Below are positions 1 to 8,186 of a stretch of 32,851 nucleotides of DNA, one piece after another (the first letter of the stretch is position 1; each line of letters starts with the position of its first letter). This stretch comes from HGM04593 sp045630965 (GTDB lineage: Bacteria; Bacteroidota; Bacteroidia; Bacteroidales; Bacteroidaceae), in contig JAZQTU010000018.1 in assembly GCA_045630965.1 (NCBI GenBank), forward strand, positions 1 through 32,851. The letters run 5' to 3'. The notes under the pieces are model-generated. The model ran no database searches. It was not told where the DNA came from and was given only the letters and a program-made list of their open reading frames with translations. Both the position numbers and the translations under genes were made by a program.

Positions 1-448
1 ATTGATAAATAGCGTCTTACGCTCTATGTGGGTAACCAAATTAGATATAAAACGATAAAATGTTGGAGAATATTTGTGAAAGATATTCTCGGGGGGACAA
101 GAAATTGGCAAAGAAAATCATATCAAATACAAGTACAAGCATCAATTTGCAGAAATAATCATTTGCATTTAGACTATATATTTTTGTATTGCTGTGTTTT
201 AACCCCTAAAAATAGCTGTTTTTGTCCCTCGAAGTGCCCGAGGGACAAAAAGGGACAAAAAAATTATGTCCCTCGAATGTCTGGGGCACAACCGGGGGAC
301 AAAATTGACTTTTTAGCAAAACGTAAAATTCGCAAAAATACAGATTTTGTGCATTGTATATCAATATGTTATGTGCATATTTAGTAGTTTTTTTTAATTG
401 TTTATTGCTGAAAGTGTAAATCGCTGATAATCAATGCTATATGCTTTA
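1..448. other. Gene-free AT-rich region downstream of mnmE
   Basis: No convincing coding sequence is present: the one open frame of 118 codons (28-384) has low-complexity, Bacteroidales-atypical composition and no recognisable motif. The stretch contains a short hairpin (AGCGT-CTT-ACGCT, 11-23), an 8-bp stem with a 9-nt loop (66-73 with 83-90), and a cluster of GGGACAA boxes listed separately. It could be the edge of a mobile element or an integration hot spot lying left of the window, but no recombinase gene is visible here. Confidence 0.6.
92..304. repeat. GGGACAA box cluster with a 13-bp perfect inverted repeat
   Basis: GGGACAA occurs in forward orientation at 94-100, 242-248, 252-258 and 296-302. 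The reverse orientation occurs at 222-228, and again as ATGTCCC at 266-272. TTTTTGTCCCTCG (219-231) and CGAGGGACAAAAA (239-251) form a perfect 13-bp inverted repeat with a 7-nt spacer. GTCCCTCGAA is directly repeated at 224-233 and 268-277. GGGGGACAA followed shortly by AAATTG or AAATTG-like sequence occurs near 92-107 and 294-306. The arrangement resembles a multi-site protein-binding array, such as recombinase arm sites or a regulator array, but the binding protein is unknown. Confidence 0.55.
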
Positions 449-1867
449 CTATTTCCCGATGCAGAAATTGGCAAAGATGTTGCCAAGCACTTCGTCGGTG
501 GTCATTTCGCCGACTATTTCGGAAAGGTTACCTATGGCGGCGCGGAGAGGTTCGCTAACGAGGTCACCGGGGAGGCCACCTATAAGCCCTGCCTGTACTT
601 CTCTTATATTGCCTAAGGCGCGTGTAAGGGCTTCGTAATGGCGTGCGTTGGTAACGACTACATCTCCGGCTGTTATTGCGGGAATAGCGGCGCTGCGCAC
701 GAGGTATTCTTCGAGTTTGTCTATATTATTGCCATTACGTGCCGAAATTGCCCACAAGTCATCGTTGTTCCAGTCGGCATCAACGGCGTACTGTCCAACC
801 ATTTGACGTCCCCACTCCATTGCTTTTGCAAGTATCGTGGCATCGACGGCATCGCTTTTGTTCACCAGCACTGCAAGTTTCTTTCCGCTACACATCGGCA
901 ACAGTTTCTTAGCGAGTTCTTCTATCTGCGAGAATTCGGCTGTAGGGTCTATTAGCCACAGGGCTATTGAAGACTTTTTCAACTGTTCTATGGTGCGTTC
1001 TATTCCCATACGTTCCACTACATCCTGTGTTTCACGTACACCGGCGGTATCGATAAAACGGAATGTAACACCATTGATTGTCATTGTTCCTTCTACCGTA
1101 TCACGTGTGGTTCCGCATATATCACTTACAATGGCTCTATCTTCCCTCAGCAGTGCGTTGAGCAATGTACTCTTACCTGTATTTGTCTCACCTACTATTG
1201 CTACCGGCACGCCATTCTTTACGGCATTTCCTACACTGAACGAGTCGGCAAGGCGCGCTATCACTGTTTCTACCTCATTGCATAGGGTCTGCAGCTCTTC
1301 GCGGTCGGCAAAGGTTACATCTTCCTCACTGAAGTCAAGTTCGAGTTCCATGAGCGTTGTCAGCTTCAACAACTTGTCGCGCAACTTACCCAATTCGTTG
1401 CTGAAACCGCCTTTTAGCTGGTTCATAGCAAGACGATGCGATGCGCGTGAGGTGGAGGCTATTAGATCGGCCACCGCTTCGGCACGGCTCAAGTCCATCT
1501 TTCCGTTCATGAATGCACGCATGGTAAACTCACCGGGTGTTGCCTGACGTGCGCCCATATCGAGCAATGCAAGTATGACCTGCTGTGTGATATATGCCGA
1601 TGCATGACAACTTATCTCTACACTGTCTTCGCCTGTGTAGCTGTGCGGGGCACGCATAATGGTTACCAGCACTTCGTCAAGCACTTCGTTTCCGTCGGTG
1701 CATATATCGCCAAAGGCTACGGTATGTGTCTTGCGCTCAGTAAGCGGTTGTCCTTTACGTGGCGTAAATATACGCGATACATATTCAATGGCATTCTCGC
1801 CCGATATTCGTATAACGCTTATTGCACCTCCTTGCGGCGTTGCCAAAGCGCATATTGTGTCATTCAT
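449..1867 (-). CDS. mnmE: tRNA uridine-5-carboxymethylaminomethyl(34) synthesis GTPase MnmE
   Basis: MnmE works with MnmG to modify U34 in the wobble position of tRNAs read from two-family codon boxes. The 472 residues have the usual family length. The N-terminal tetrahydrofolate-binding domain spans roughly residues 1-118. The G domain shows G1 GETNTGKS (226-233), TTRD (253-256), DTAG (273-276) and NKSD (336-339). The protein ends in the family's catalytic FCIGK, with Cys at 469. The stop codon is TAG immediately after this motif, which shows that UAG is a normal terminator in this genome. It is the last gene of a minus-strand run and is separated from the phosphorylase gene by a 57-nt gap with a strong hairpin. 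Confidence 0.97.
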   Translation of the reverse strand: MNDTICALATPQGGAISVIRISGENAIEYVSRIFTPRKGQPLTERKTHTVAFGDICTDGNEVLDEVLVTIMRAPHSYTGEDSVEISCHASAYITQQVILALLDMGARQATPGEFTMRAFMNGKMDLSRAEAVADLIASTSRASHRLAMNQLKGGFSNELGKLRDKLLKLTTLMELELDFSEEDVTFADREELQTLCNEVETVIARLADSFSVGNAVKNGVPVAIVGETNTGKSTLLNALLREDRAIVSDICGTTRDTVEGTMTINGVTFRFIDTAGVRETQDVVERMGIERTIEQLKKSSIALWLIDPTAEFSQIEELAKKLLPMCSGKKLAVLVNKSDAVDATILAKAMEWGRQMVGQYAVDADWNNDDLWAISARNGNNIDKLEEYLVRSAAIPAITAGDVVVTNARHYEALTRALGNIREVQAGLIGGLPGDLVSEPLRAAIGNLSEIVGEMTTDEVLGNIFANFCIGK

Positions 1868-1895
1868 CGTTTTCTGTAGTGTATTTATAATTAAG

Positions 1896-1918
1896 GGCAG
1901 GGGTTGCTCGCCCCTGCC
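1896..1918. terminator. Hairpin between the phosphorylase gene and mnmE
   Basis: GGCAGGGG (1896-1903) and CCCCTGCC (1911-1918) form a perfect GC-rich 8-bp stem with a 7-nt loop. No long T tract follows on the minus strand, so it may be a weak terminator or an mRNA-stabilising hairpin rather than a strong stop. Confidence 0.5.
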
Positions 1919-1924
1919 GTTCTA

Positions 1925-2797
1925 TCAAATTCTGTCAAGAACTGTCAGTATCAGTTCATTCATTTTAACAGCATAATCAATATTTGCCTCTTTGGCACGA
2001 CGGTTGGCAATAACAAGACACACCGTGACTGCCTTATGCCCCATAAGCGCAGCAAGACCGGCTAAAGCCGAGCTCTCCATCTCGAAATTGGTAATACGCT
2101 GTCCTTCGTACTCAAATGACTCTACAAGCTCATTCTGCTTTGGGAAAGCCAACGGCACGCGTAAGCGACGGCCCTGCGGCCCAAAGAATCCTCCGCATGA
2201 GATTGTCACGCCACGCACCATATCGTCCTTTGCTATGCGCTCAACCAGTTCTTTGTCTGCCGGTATTATATAAGGGGCACAGAGTAACGGCGACCAACTG
2301 AGGTGTTTCTTGAACGCCTCCTCAAAGGCGAGGTCACACGCCTCGTTGCGTCCTTCGTAGAAGTTCAGCAGGCCGTCGAAGCCTACCGACTTTACAGAAC
2401 ATATATACGACCCGAGCGGTGTATATTCCTGCAAGCCTCCGCAGGTTCCGATGCGTACCAGTTCCAACTGACGGAACTCATCCTTTTCATAACGTGTCTT
2501 GAAGTCAATATTGGCAAGTGCATCGAGTTCATTTACCACGATGTCGATATTATCGCAACCGATACCCGTACCGACAACACTGATGCGTTTGCCTTTGTAT
2601 GTTCCTGTTATGGTACGAAACTCACGCGCACAGACATCACACTCCTGCTTGTCAAAAAAGGCTGCTACTTTAGGTACTCTGTTCGGGTCACCTACAAGAA
2701 TAACCTTATCGGCCAACTGTTCGGGTTTTACACCCAAATGATATATGGCTCCATTTGGTTCTATCAGCAGTTCCGAGGGGGCAAAATAACGTTTCAT
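1925..2797 (-). CDS. Nucleoside phosphorylase (PNP/UDP family, uridine-phosphorylase-like)
   Basis: This enzyme is expected to cleave nucleosides with phosphate to a free base and ribose-1-phosphate in pyrimidine or purine salvage. The 290 residues carry family signatures: LVGDPNRVPK near residues 34-43 (phosphate-binding loop), VVGTGIGCDNIDI around 75-87, VRIGTCGGL around 115-123, and FEMESSALAGLAALMGH near 239-255, the nucleoside ribose-binding Met-Glu motif. The closest described group is the Udp-like phosphorylase common in Bacteroidales. Substrate choice (uridine versus purine nucleosides) cannot be fixed from sequence reading. It follows floA by 36 nt and is probably co-transcribed with it, although the functions are not obviously linked. 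Confidence 0.88.
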   Translation of the reverse strand: MKRYFAPSELLIEPNGAIYHLGVKPEQLADKVILVGDPNRVPKVAAFFDKQECDVCAREFRTITGTYKGKRISVVGTGIGCDNIDIVVNELDALANIDFKTRYEKDEFRQLELVRIGTCGGLQEYTPLGSYICSVKSVGFDGLLNFYEGRNEACDLAFEEAFKKHLSWSPLLCAPYIIPADKELVERIAKDDMVRGVTISCGGFFGPQGRRLRVPLAFPKQNELVESFEYEGQRITNFEMESSALAGLAALMGHKAVTVCLVIANRRAKEANIDYAVKMNELILTVLDRI

Positions 2798-2833
2798 AAT
2801 CGTATAATTTAGTATTTACGAATATTCAACACA

Positions 2834-3793
2834 TCAGTCCTTTGCAATGTTGTCGCGCATTGCTGTATCGGCCTGAATATTTTTCATGCGATAATAGTCC
2901 ATAATACCAAGGTTACCGGTACGGAATGCCTCTGCCATAGCCTTTGGCACTTCAGCTTCGGCCTCGATTACATGTGCGCGTGCCTCCTGCGCACGAGCTT
3001 TGTTCTCCTGCTCAAGAGCAATAGCCATAGCACGACGCTCTTCAGCCTTAGCCTGAGCTATATTCTTGTCGGCATTAGCCTGGTCTATCTGCAATGCAGC
3101 ACCGATATTCTTACCTATGTCGATATCGGCAATGTCAATAGATAGAATCTCGAATGCAGTTCCGGCATCAAGACCTTTCTTAAGCACGAGCTTTGAAATA
3201 GAGTCGGGATTCTCAAGTACTGCCTTATGACTCTCGGCCGAACCGATAGACGATACGATACCTTCACCTACGCGTGCAAGAACAGTATCCTCGCCGGCAC
3301 CACCGACAAGACGTTTGATATTCGCGCGTACTGTAACACGCGCAATAGCAATCAACTGAATACCATCCTTTGCTACCGCTGTAACATGCGGAGTGTCTAT
3401 AACCTTTGGATTTACCGACATCTGTACTGCCTCGAACACGTCACGTCCGGCAAGGTCAATGGCTGTTGCCATCTGGAAAGATAGTTCGATATTGGCCTTT
3501 GACGCAGAAACAAGTGCATGTACAACTTTTTCCACGTTACCTCCTGCAAGGTAGTGTGCCTCGAGGCTGTCACGGGTAATATCGTTCAAGCCGGCCTTGT
3601 GCGCCTCAATCATAGCCTGCACAATCTGGTATGGAGGCACATTACGTATGCGCATCAAAAAGAGCTGCATCAAAGAAATTCTAACTCCCGATACCTTGGC
3701 TGACAACCAAAGCATGAACGGAACATAATGAAAAAAGATAGCAAGGAAAATGATGACAGCCACCACTACTCCTGCAAAAAAATAGGTATTCAT
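2834..3793 (-). CDS. floA: Flotillin-like membrane microdomain protein FloA
   Basis: The FloA family (formerly UPF0365) scaffolds functional membrane microdomains. The protein has 319 residues when started at the ATG at 3793. The longer open frame, starting at 3859, would add 22 residues that lie inside the end of nfeD and break the expected MNTYFFAG membrane-anchor start. A hydrophobic segment covers residues 4-28, followed by the SPFH-like region, and the C-terminal third (about 230-300) is Ala/Glu-rich coiled coil (QAKAEERRAMAIALEQENKA). It lies 19 nt after the NfeD gene. The NfeD-flotillin pairing is conserved in bacteria and supports both calls. Confidence 0.95.
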   Translation of the reverse strand: MNTYFFAGVVVAVIIFLAIFFHYVPFMLWLSAKVSGVRISLMQLFLMRIRNVPPYQIVQAMIEAHKAGLNDITRDSLEAHYLAGGNVEKVVHALVSASKANIELSFQMATAIDLAGRDVFEAVQMSVNPKVIDTPHVTAVAKDGIQLIAIARVTVRANIKRLVGGAGEDTVLARVGEGIVSSIGSAESHKAVLENPDSISKLVLKKGLDAGTAFEILSIDIADIDIGKNIGAALQIDQANADKNIAQAKAEERRAMAIALEQENKARAQEARAHVIEAEAEVPKAMAEAFRTGNLGIMDYYRMKNIQADTAMRDNIAKD

Positions 3794-3812
3794 AATGGTA
3801 TAAATTAATAAT

Positions 3813-4280
3813 TTACTTAATGACTTTGACAAAAACGGTATCGCTTGATACACGTACAATCTCTACAGTCTCACCTTCATCCACAAAGCCGGATTCCGAT
3901 TTCACCTCTACGATATTGCCGTTGATTTCGGCCTCACCAATCAGCGCCAAACGTGTACGCGCTACACCTTTATCACCGGCAGCAAACTTGCTCAACTCAT
4001 CTTCCTTGACAGTTGAATCAATATTCTTGTTCAACGCTACCCTGTCAAGCGACTTGCCATACAACGCCCAAAGGAAAAGTGCGACACATATGACACACGC
4101 CACAGCAAGAGTTATCCACCCTTCAAGGCTTCCGATAAGAAAGAAAGAGTAGGCTATTGCCCCTACCATTGACAATCCTCCCAAAAGACCGGTAAAGCCG
4201 AATCCCGGGATGAAAACGACCTCTACAACCAAGAGAATCGTTGCAAAAAGCACCAATGATGCAGTTATAACATATTCCAT
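3813..4280 (-). CDS. NfeD family membrane protein
   Basis: NfeD proteins are partners of SPFH/flotillin proteins, usually encoded next to them. With the ATG at 4280 the product has 155 residues. The alternative upstream start at 4334 would overlap the preceding gene and adds a polar, non-membrane stretch. Three hydrophobic segments fill residues about 3-80, with the typical turn VVEVVFIPGFGFTGLLGG. A C-terminal OB-fold-like domain (about 100-155) contains the family motif GEAEINGNIVEVKSESGFVD. This is the short NfeD form without the ClpP-like serine protease domain. It sits between the TPR/PD40 gene and floA with gaps of 13 and 19 nt, consistent with one operon. Confidence 0.93.
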   Translation of the reverse strand: MEYVITASLVLFATILLVVEVVFIPGFGFTGLLGGLSMVGAIAYSFFLIGSLEGWITLAVACVICVALFLWALYGKSLDRVALNKNIDSTVKEDELSKFAAGDKGVARTRLALIGEAEINGNIVEVKSESGFVDEGETVEIVRVSSDTVFVKVIK

Positions 4281-4293
4281 AAGCAATCTATTG

Positions 4294-5727
4294 TCATTTA
4301 TATAATTCTTCTTGTTCAATTCGTCTGATCTCACGTTCCATTTTAATCAATGCGTCATATTCCTCCTCTACTTCACGTTCGAGTGTAAGAATAGCGTCAC
4401 GCATGCCCTGCTTCTCCGCTGCTACAGCCTGTGCATACTGATCGCGCATACGCTGCAAAAGAGCCATATCATCCTCAAGATCCATTTTACGTTCCCGCCA
4501 CTCCTTGAACAGTTCACAAGCCTCTTCACTTACAAAATCGGAGAGCCTGGTGTAATCATGGCTGTCGTCCAGGACAAAGAAGAACTCCTTTCGCGCCCCA
4601 CTCTGCGATGCAGCATACAATAGCAAAGCGTATTGCTGTTTTGCCTTTTGAACCACCTCTTCATTCTCCTGCGTGTCGACAATCGATTTTATCATCGCTC
4701 TGGAGAGAAGTGTTTCAAAGCCAAGTGATTCATCATATTTTACAGCCTTATTATTCGGTATAAAGAGATATACACAGACCAAGCCGTCGGGTTGGTTACG
4801 GTCAGTAGCAAACCAGCCGATATTTGCAACTTCATTTATCGCAAGCATGTAGTCATTGGCTGTTGAATTGAATGGCATACCTAAATTATCAGGACGCAAA
4901 AAACGACCGGTTTCCGTGTTTAGACGAGTAATAAATAGGTCATAACCACCTATAGAGCCTTCACCGTCACTTGCAAAATAGAGGGTAACGCCATCGGAAA
5001 GCATAAAAGGATAATCGTCGTTACCTTTGGTGTCAAAGCCTTCAAGCCTTTTTGCTCTACCCCATTCGTCACCTACACTACTGTTGCTATAAAGTTTCAT
5101 CAGACCATCATCTTCAACTTCTGAAAAACAGATATCCATACCGCGCTCCGAACAATATATGTGTCCCTCCAGAGAGTTGTCATCAAAGAAAGCCGCCTGA
5201 GTTGCAACAGTTCCCGCCTCATTTCCAAGATTGTAAACCGACAGAAAATTCTGCTTGTCAACTACAAAACTATCAATTATACACACCTTTTTACACTGCA
5301 TTACCATGCGGTTGAGGCGGGTTATTTCGGACAGTCGCTCACGATATTTCTCACGCAAGGAATCAACTTTTGTCATGTCAATGAAATCAGTATAACATTT
5401 CATCGCCGCAGGATAGTTGAGGGATGAGGCATGAAAATCACCAAGATAGCGGTATGCATTGGATATCTTGCGTGATGCAGCATATTCAAGCATTGGCTGC
5501 ACGTTGACAGTATCGCCTGTCTCAAGACAACATGCCGCATACCAATAGTTACATTCAGCATCCTTGGGTGATTTCTTCAACAGCTTTTTGAACATAGGCT
5601 TGGCCTTGGCATATTCTCCTTGCTGAAAAAGTTTACGTGCAGTGTTTCTGTTCTGCGCAGATACATTACCCGCTAACAAAAGAAGTAGAAACAGCATGTA
5701 ATATATCGGTTTCATCTTTATATTCAT
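4294..5727 (-). CDS. Exported TPR and PD40-repeat protein with C-terminal coiled coil
   Basis: I do not recognise a named gene. A signal peptide (hydrophobic run YYMLFLLLLLAG, likely cleavage after NVSAQ) indicates export to the periplasm. Residues about 27-140 contain TPR-like helices (ARKLFQQGEYAKAKPMFKKL). Residues about 180-330 hold beta-propeller strands of the PD40/WD40-like type (DDYPFMLSDGVTLYFASDG, GGYDLFITRL). The last ~90 residues are strongly charged coiled coil. The architecture recalls PorE/OmpA-associated TPR-PD40 proteins of Bacteroidota, but the OmpA peptidoglycan-binding domain is missing. ATG codons at 5745, 5727 and 5715 are all in frame; 5727 was chosen because it gives a normal signal peptide. 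It heads the nfeD-floA gene run, so a role near flotillin microdomains is possible but is inference. Confidence 0.8.
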   Translation of the reverse strand: MNIKMKPIYYMLFLLLLLAGNVSAQNRNTARKLFQQGEYAKAKPMFKKLLKKSPKDAECNYWYAACCLETGDTVNVQPMLEYAASRKISNAYRYLGDFHASSLNYPAAMKCYTDFIDMTKVDSLREKYRERLSEITRLNRMVMQCKKVCIIDSFVVDKQNFLSVYNLGNEAGTVATQAAFFDDNSLEGHIYCSERGMDICFSEVEDDGLMKLYSNSSVGDEWGRAKRLEGFDTKGNDDYPFMLSDGVTLYFASDGEGSIGGYDLFITRLNTETGRFLRPDNLGMPFNSTANDYMLAINEVANIGWFATDRNQPDGLVCVYLFIPNNKAVKYDESLGFETLLSRAMIKSIVDTQENEEVVQKAKQQYALLLYAASQSGARKEFFFVLDDSHDYTRLSDFVSEEACELFKEWRERKMDLEDDMALLQRMRDQYAQAVAAEKQGMRDAILTLEREVEEEYDALIKMEREIRRIEQEELYK

Positions 5728-5899
5728 CGTTGTGGCATATTTCAATTAATAATGCGAATATATATAAATAAAAGCAACAAGCGAGCCAAAAGGCCTATTT
5801 TTTATATAAATTAATATAAACGGAACGTTTTTTGAAAAAATCAGTCGGGCAAAAGAGAAAAAGAGAGAGATCGATAGGCGATAAAAGAGCTATTTTAAT

Positions 5900-5907
5900 T
5901 AACTTCG
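5900..5907 (+). promoter_or_regulatory. Possible -7 element for ttcA
   Basis: TAACTTCG matches the Bacteroidetes -7 consensus TAnnTTTG at 7 of 8 positions and lies 27 nt upstream of the ttcA start. No good TTTG -33 box is found at the expected distance. A Shine-Dalgarno-like GGGAG (5926-5930) precedes the ATG. Confidence 0.35.
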
Positions 5908-5934
5908 CGGCGCAAAACAGACAAAGGGAGAAAA

Positions 5935-6699
5935 ATGCCAAAACCAACCGCAGAGCAGGCGCTATACAAGCGCATACAAAAGCAATTCGGGCGCGCCACA
6001 AAAGAGTATGAGATGCTGAACGACGGCGACAGAATTCTTGTAGCCCTTTCAGGAGGAAAAGACTCACTGACAATGCTACAGTTGATGGCAGAACGCAGCC
6101 GCATATACAAGCCTAAGATAAGTATTGTTGCTACACATGTAAGAATGACAAATATTCCTTACAATGCAAACTTCACATTCCTGCAGGAACTCTGCGACAG
6201 TCTCGGGGTCGAGTTGCATATTCTCGAGAGTGGTTTCGACGCAAGCACAGACAAGCGCAAATCGCCATGCTTTCTATGCTCATGGAACCGCAGAAAAGCA
6301 CTATTTACCCTCGCGCAGGAGATTGGATGCAATAAGATTGCATTGGGACATAATATGGACGACTTCATAGAGACAATGCTCATGAACATGACATTCCAGG
6401 GTACATTCAGCGCCATGGCACCAGTGATGAAGATGGACAAATTCCCGATGACAATAATACGTCCTCTTTGTCTTGTAAACGAAAACGATGTCGAAGCATA
6501 CGCAAAGGAACGAGCATTTCCACCACTGGAAAAGAATTGCCCATATGAGAACGATTCGCATCGCAAAAGCATGAAGGAACTGCTTGCACACCTTGAAACA
6601 TTAAACCCCGAAGCACGCTATAACCTATGGGGTTCTATGGGTAACATACAACCTTCACTGCTACCTCAAAAAACAAACAAAAACGATAAAAATATTTAA
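5935..6699 (+). CDS. ttcA: tRNA 2-thiocytidine biosynthesis protein, TtcA family
   Basis: TtcA-family enzymes thiolate C32 of certain tRNAs using ATP and an Fe-S cluster. The 254-residue protein is shorter than the E. coli enzyme. It has the PP-loop SGGKDS at residues 39-44 and the paired cysteines in PCFLCSWNRR (Cys112 and Cys115). A third cysteine, NCPYEN at Cys202, is placed where the family supplies the third cluster ligand. The motif ALGHNMDDFIETMLMN (about 136-151) is also typical. Only 2 nt separate its stop from the DUF486 gene, so the two are probably translated from one message. Some Bacteroidota homologues may act on other tRNA positions, so the exact target base is uncertain. Confidence 0.9.
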   Translation: MPKPTAEQALYKRIQKQFGRATKEYEMLNDGDRILVALSGGKDSLTMLQLMAERSRIYKPKISIVATHVRMTNIPYNANFTFLQELCDSLGVELHILESGFDASTDKRKSPCFLCSWNRRKALFTLAQEIGCNKIALGHNMDDFIETMLMNMTFQGTFSAMAPVMKMDKFPMTIIRPLCLVNENDVEAYAKERAFPPLEKNCPYENDSHRKSMKELLAHLETLNPEARYNLWGSMGNIQPSLLPQKTNKNDKNI

Positions 6700-6701
6700 C
6701 A

Positions 6702-7076
6702 ATGTCAAAAGCAATTCTTACACTTGTACTATTGGTGATATCAAACACCTTTATGACACTTGCATGGTACGGCAACCTCAAGTTGCAAGACATGAAGATT
6801 ATATCACCCAACACATCAATAGTGCTAATTGTACTTTTAAGCTGGTGCGTAGCACTCCTTGAATACTCATTCCTCATACCCGCCAACCGCATAGGTTCGG
6901 AAATCAACGGTGGACCATTCTCACTGGTGCAGCTCAAAGTCATCCAAGAAGTAATTTCATGCCTCGTATTCGGTGTGATAGTTTCGGTTCTCTTCAAAGG
7001 CGAGTCTCTCCAATGGAACCACCTTGTTGCTGTAATATTCCTTATACTTGCAGTATATTTCGTCTTCATGAAATAA
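6702..7076 (+). CDS. DMT-superfamily small membrane protein (DUF486)
   Basis: The 124-residue protein has four hydrophobic helices (about residues 3-24, 38-58, 82-102 and 104-123), which matches the DUF486 family in the drug/metabolite transporter superfamily. The recognisable signature is the central VALLEYSFLIPANRIGS followed by GGPFSLVQLKVIQE. No substrate is established for the family. The gene starts 3 nt after the ttcA stop and ends 22 nt before a strong hairpin, so it is the last gene of a two-gene unit. A role related to tRNA thiolation is not implied by the sequence. Confidence 0.88.
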   Translation: MSKAILTLVLLVISNTFMTLAWYGNLKLQDMKIISPNTSIVLIVLLSWCVALLEYSFLIPANRIGSEINGGPFSLVQLKVIQEVISCLVFGVIVSVLFKGESLQWNHLVAVIFLILAVYFVFMK

Positions 7077-7097
7077 TACATATATTATATAATATTC

Positions 7098-7130
7098 TCG
7101 CGCCGGATGTATGACATACATCCGGCGCGA
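7098..7130. terminator. 33-nt palindromic hairpin after the ttcA-DUF486 unit
   Basis: A 16-bp perfect inverted repeat, 7098-7113 with 7115-7130 and a single central base, contains the GC-rich core CGCGCCGGATG. It lies 22 nt after the DUF486 stop and 128 nt from the convergent peroxidase gene, so it probably ends transcription from the left. There is no long T tract. Confidence 0.65.
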
Positions 7131-7258
7131 ACCATTAAAACACTATTTATTTACTAAAACAATTAAAACAGAGAACTATTTCTCATTATGCAGTCACTGC
7201 ATTATCGATGGTTTTTCTTTATCTATAGATTTACGGTAATATCCGTAATATTTCATTT

Positions 7259-7801
7259 TCAACCGAAATAGCGGTTAAACAAGCCCTCAAAACCTTTTCC
7301 ATGACGAGCCTCATCCTTTGCCATCTCGTGTACAGTATCATGGATTGCATCAAGATTCAACTCCTTAGCACGCTTTGCAATACGATACTTGTCTGAATTA
7401 GCTTCAGCCTCTGCGTTCATGCGCTTGTCAAGGTTTGTCTTTGTATCCCAAACAACGTCACCCAAGAGTTCTGCAAACTTAGCAGCGTGTTCTGCCTCTT
7501 CCCATGCATAACGTTTGAAAGCCTCGGCAATTTCGGGATATCCCTCACGGTCAGCCTGACGGCTCACTGCAAGCTACATACCAACCTCAGTGCATTCACC
7601 AATGAAGTGATTGTTGAGATCCTTGATCATCTCATCGTCGCAACCCTTTGCCACGCCAATGACATGTTCCTGAACAAACTGGATTGGTCCTTCCTGCAAC
7701 TCATTGAATTTATCTGCCGGAACCTTACACATTGGACAACGCTCTGGAGCAGATTCACCTTCATGTATATAACCACAAACTGAACAAATGTACTTTTTCA
7801 T
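7259..7801 (-). pseudogene. Reverse-rubrerythrin-type NADH peroxidase interrupted by an in-frame TAG
   Basis: The family is an oxygen/peroxide-detoxifying di-iron protein with an N-terminal rubredoxin domain. The first 77 codons give MKKYICSVCGYIHEGES and CPMCK (the two CxxC rubredoxin iron sites), ending ECTEVGM. The codon at 7574-7576 is TAG. The frame then continues without a shift as LAVSRQADREGYPEIAEAF to the end (WEEAEHAAKFAELLGD and DEARHGKGFEGLFNRYF, the di-iron Glu/His helices). From memory, homologues read ...EVGMYLAMSRQ..., so the stop replaces a Tyr by a one-base change. The full length of 180 codons fits the family. No other lesion is seen, so it is either a very recent nonsense mutation, a sequencing error, or readthrough. 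The start is placed at 7801 (MKKY); ATG at 7807 is also possible. Confidence 0.85.
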
Positions 7802-7860
7802 AATCATAATATTTTAAGCCGTTAATAATTCGTTTTTATTTTTCATTTCTGAAATCATTG

Positions 7861-7893
7861 CAAATATACAATGGTTTTATCCAATCATCCAAA
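7861..7893 (-). promoter_or_regulatory. Promoter of the NADH peroxidase gene
   Basis: Read on the minus strand, TTTG (7893-7890) is followed by a 21-nt spacer and TATATTTG (7868-7861). This is a full match to the Bacteroidetes housekeeping promoter TTTG / TAnnTTTG. It leaves a leader of about 50 nt before the start codon. Confidence 0.7.
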
Positions 7894-8061
7894 TTTTCAA
7901 AGAACTTTTTTCATAGTTTTTTGTTAAAAAATGCAAACACAATTTTAAGCGGCTTAATATCATATAAATAAAACAATAAGGAATTTTCATACATTCTTTG
8001 AACGAAAAGAACACAAAACCGATACTCAAGCATTAAAATTTGAAAAAAAGAGAAAAAATTC

Positions 8062-8092
8062 TTTGTTGTATGAAGTTTTAGTTCTAAATTTG
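8062..8092 (+). promoter_or_regulatory. Promoter of the fasciclin lipoprotein gene
   Basis: TTTG (8062-8065), a 19-nt spacer and TAAATTTG (8085-8092) match the Bacteroidetes consensus exactly. Transcription would start near 8098, giving a leader of about 90 nt. Confidence 0.72.
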
Positions 8093-8186
8093 GGAGATTA
8101 ATAATATATTATTAAGAATTGGAGCGAACATTATCAATAATATTGATGATATTCAGCATTTACCGGAAAAACAAAATAAATATTAT

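Larger units (their letters stand above)
7802..8186. other. Divergent intergenic region, peroxidase / fasciclin lipoprotein
   Basis: This AT-rich 385-nt gap separates two divergent genes and contains one clear promoter for each side (listed separately). I see no open frame of interest, tRNA or obvious structured RNA. No terminator is needed because transcription diverges. Confidence 0.6.

Noticed and set aside
837..1547. 236-aa plus-strand frame inside mnmE
   Set aside because: It is the antisense shadow of a full-length, motif-complete mnmE and has no recognisable domain of its own.
5795..6110. Two short minus-strand frames before and within ttcA
   Set aside because: They overlap the start of ttcA and lack motifs; one is largely hydrophobic low-complexity sequence arising from A/T-rich DNA.
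7189..7201. 13-nt palindrome TGCAGT-C-ACTGCA
   Set aside because: Short, isolated and without a linked promoter or gene feature; likely chance.
7259..7801. General reassignment of UAG as a sense codon
   Set aside because: mnmE terminates at TAG right after its conserved C-terminal motif, and other genes end at TAA/TGA as usual, so global recoding is not supported.
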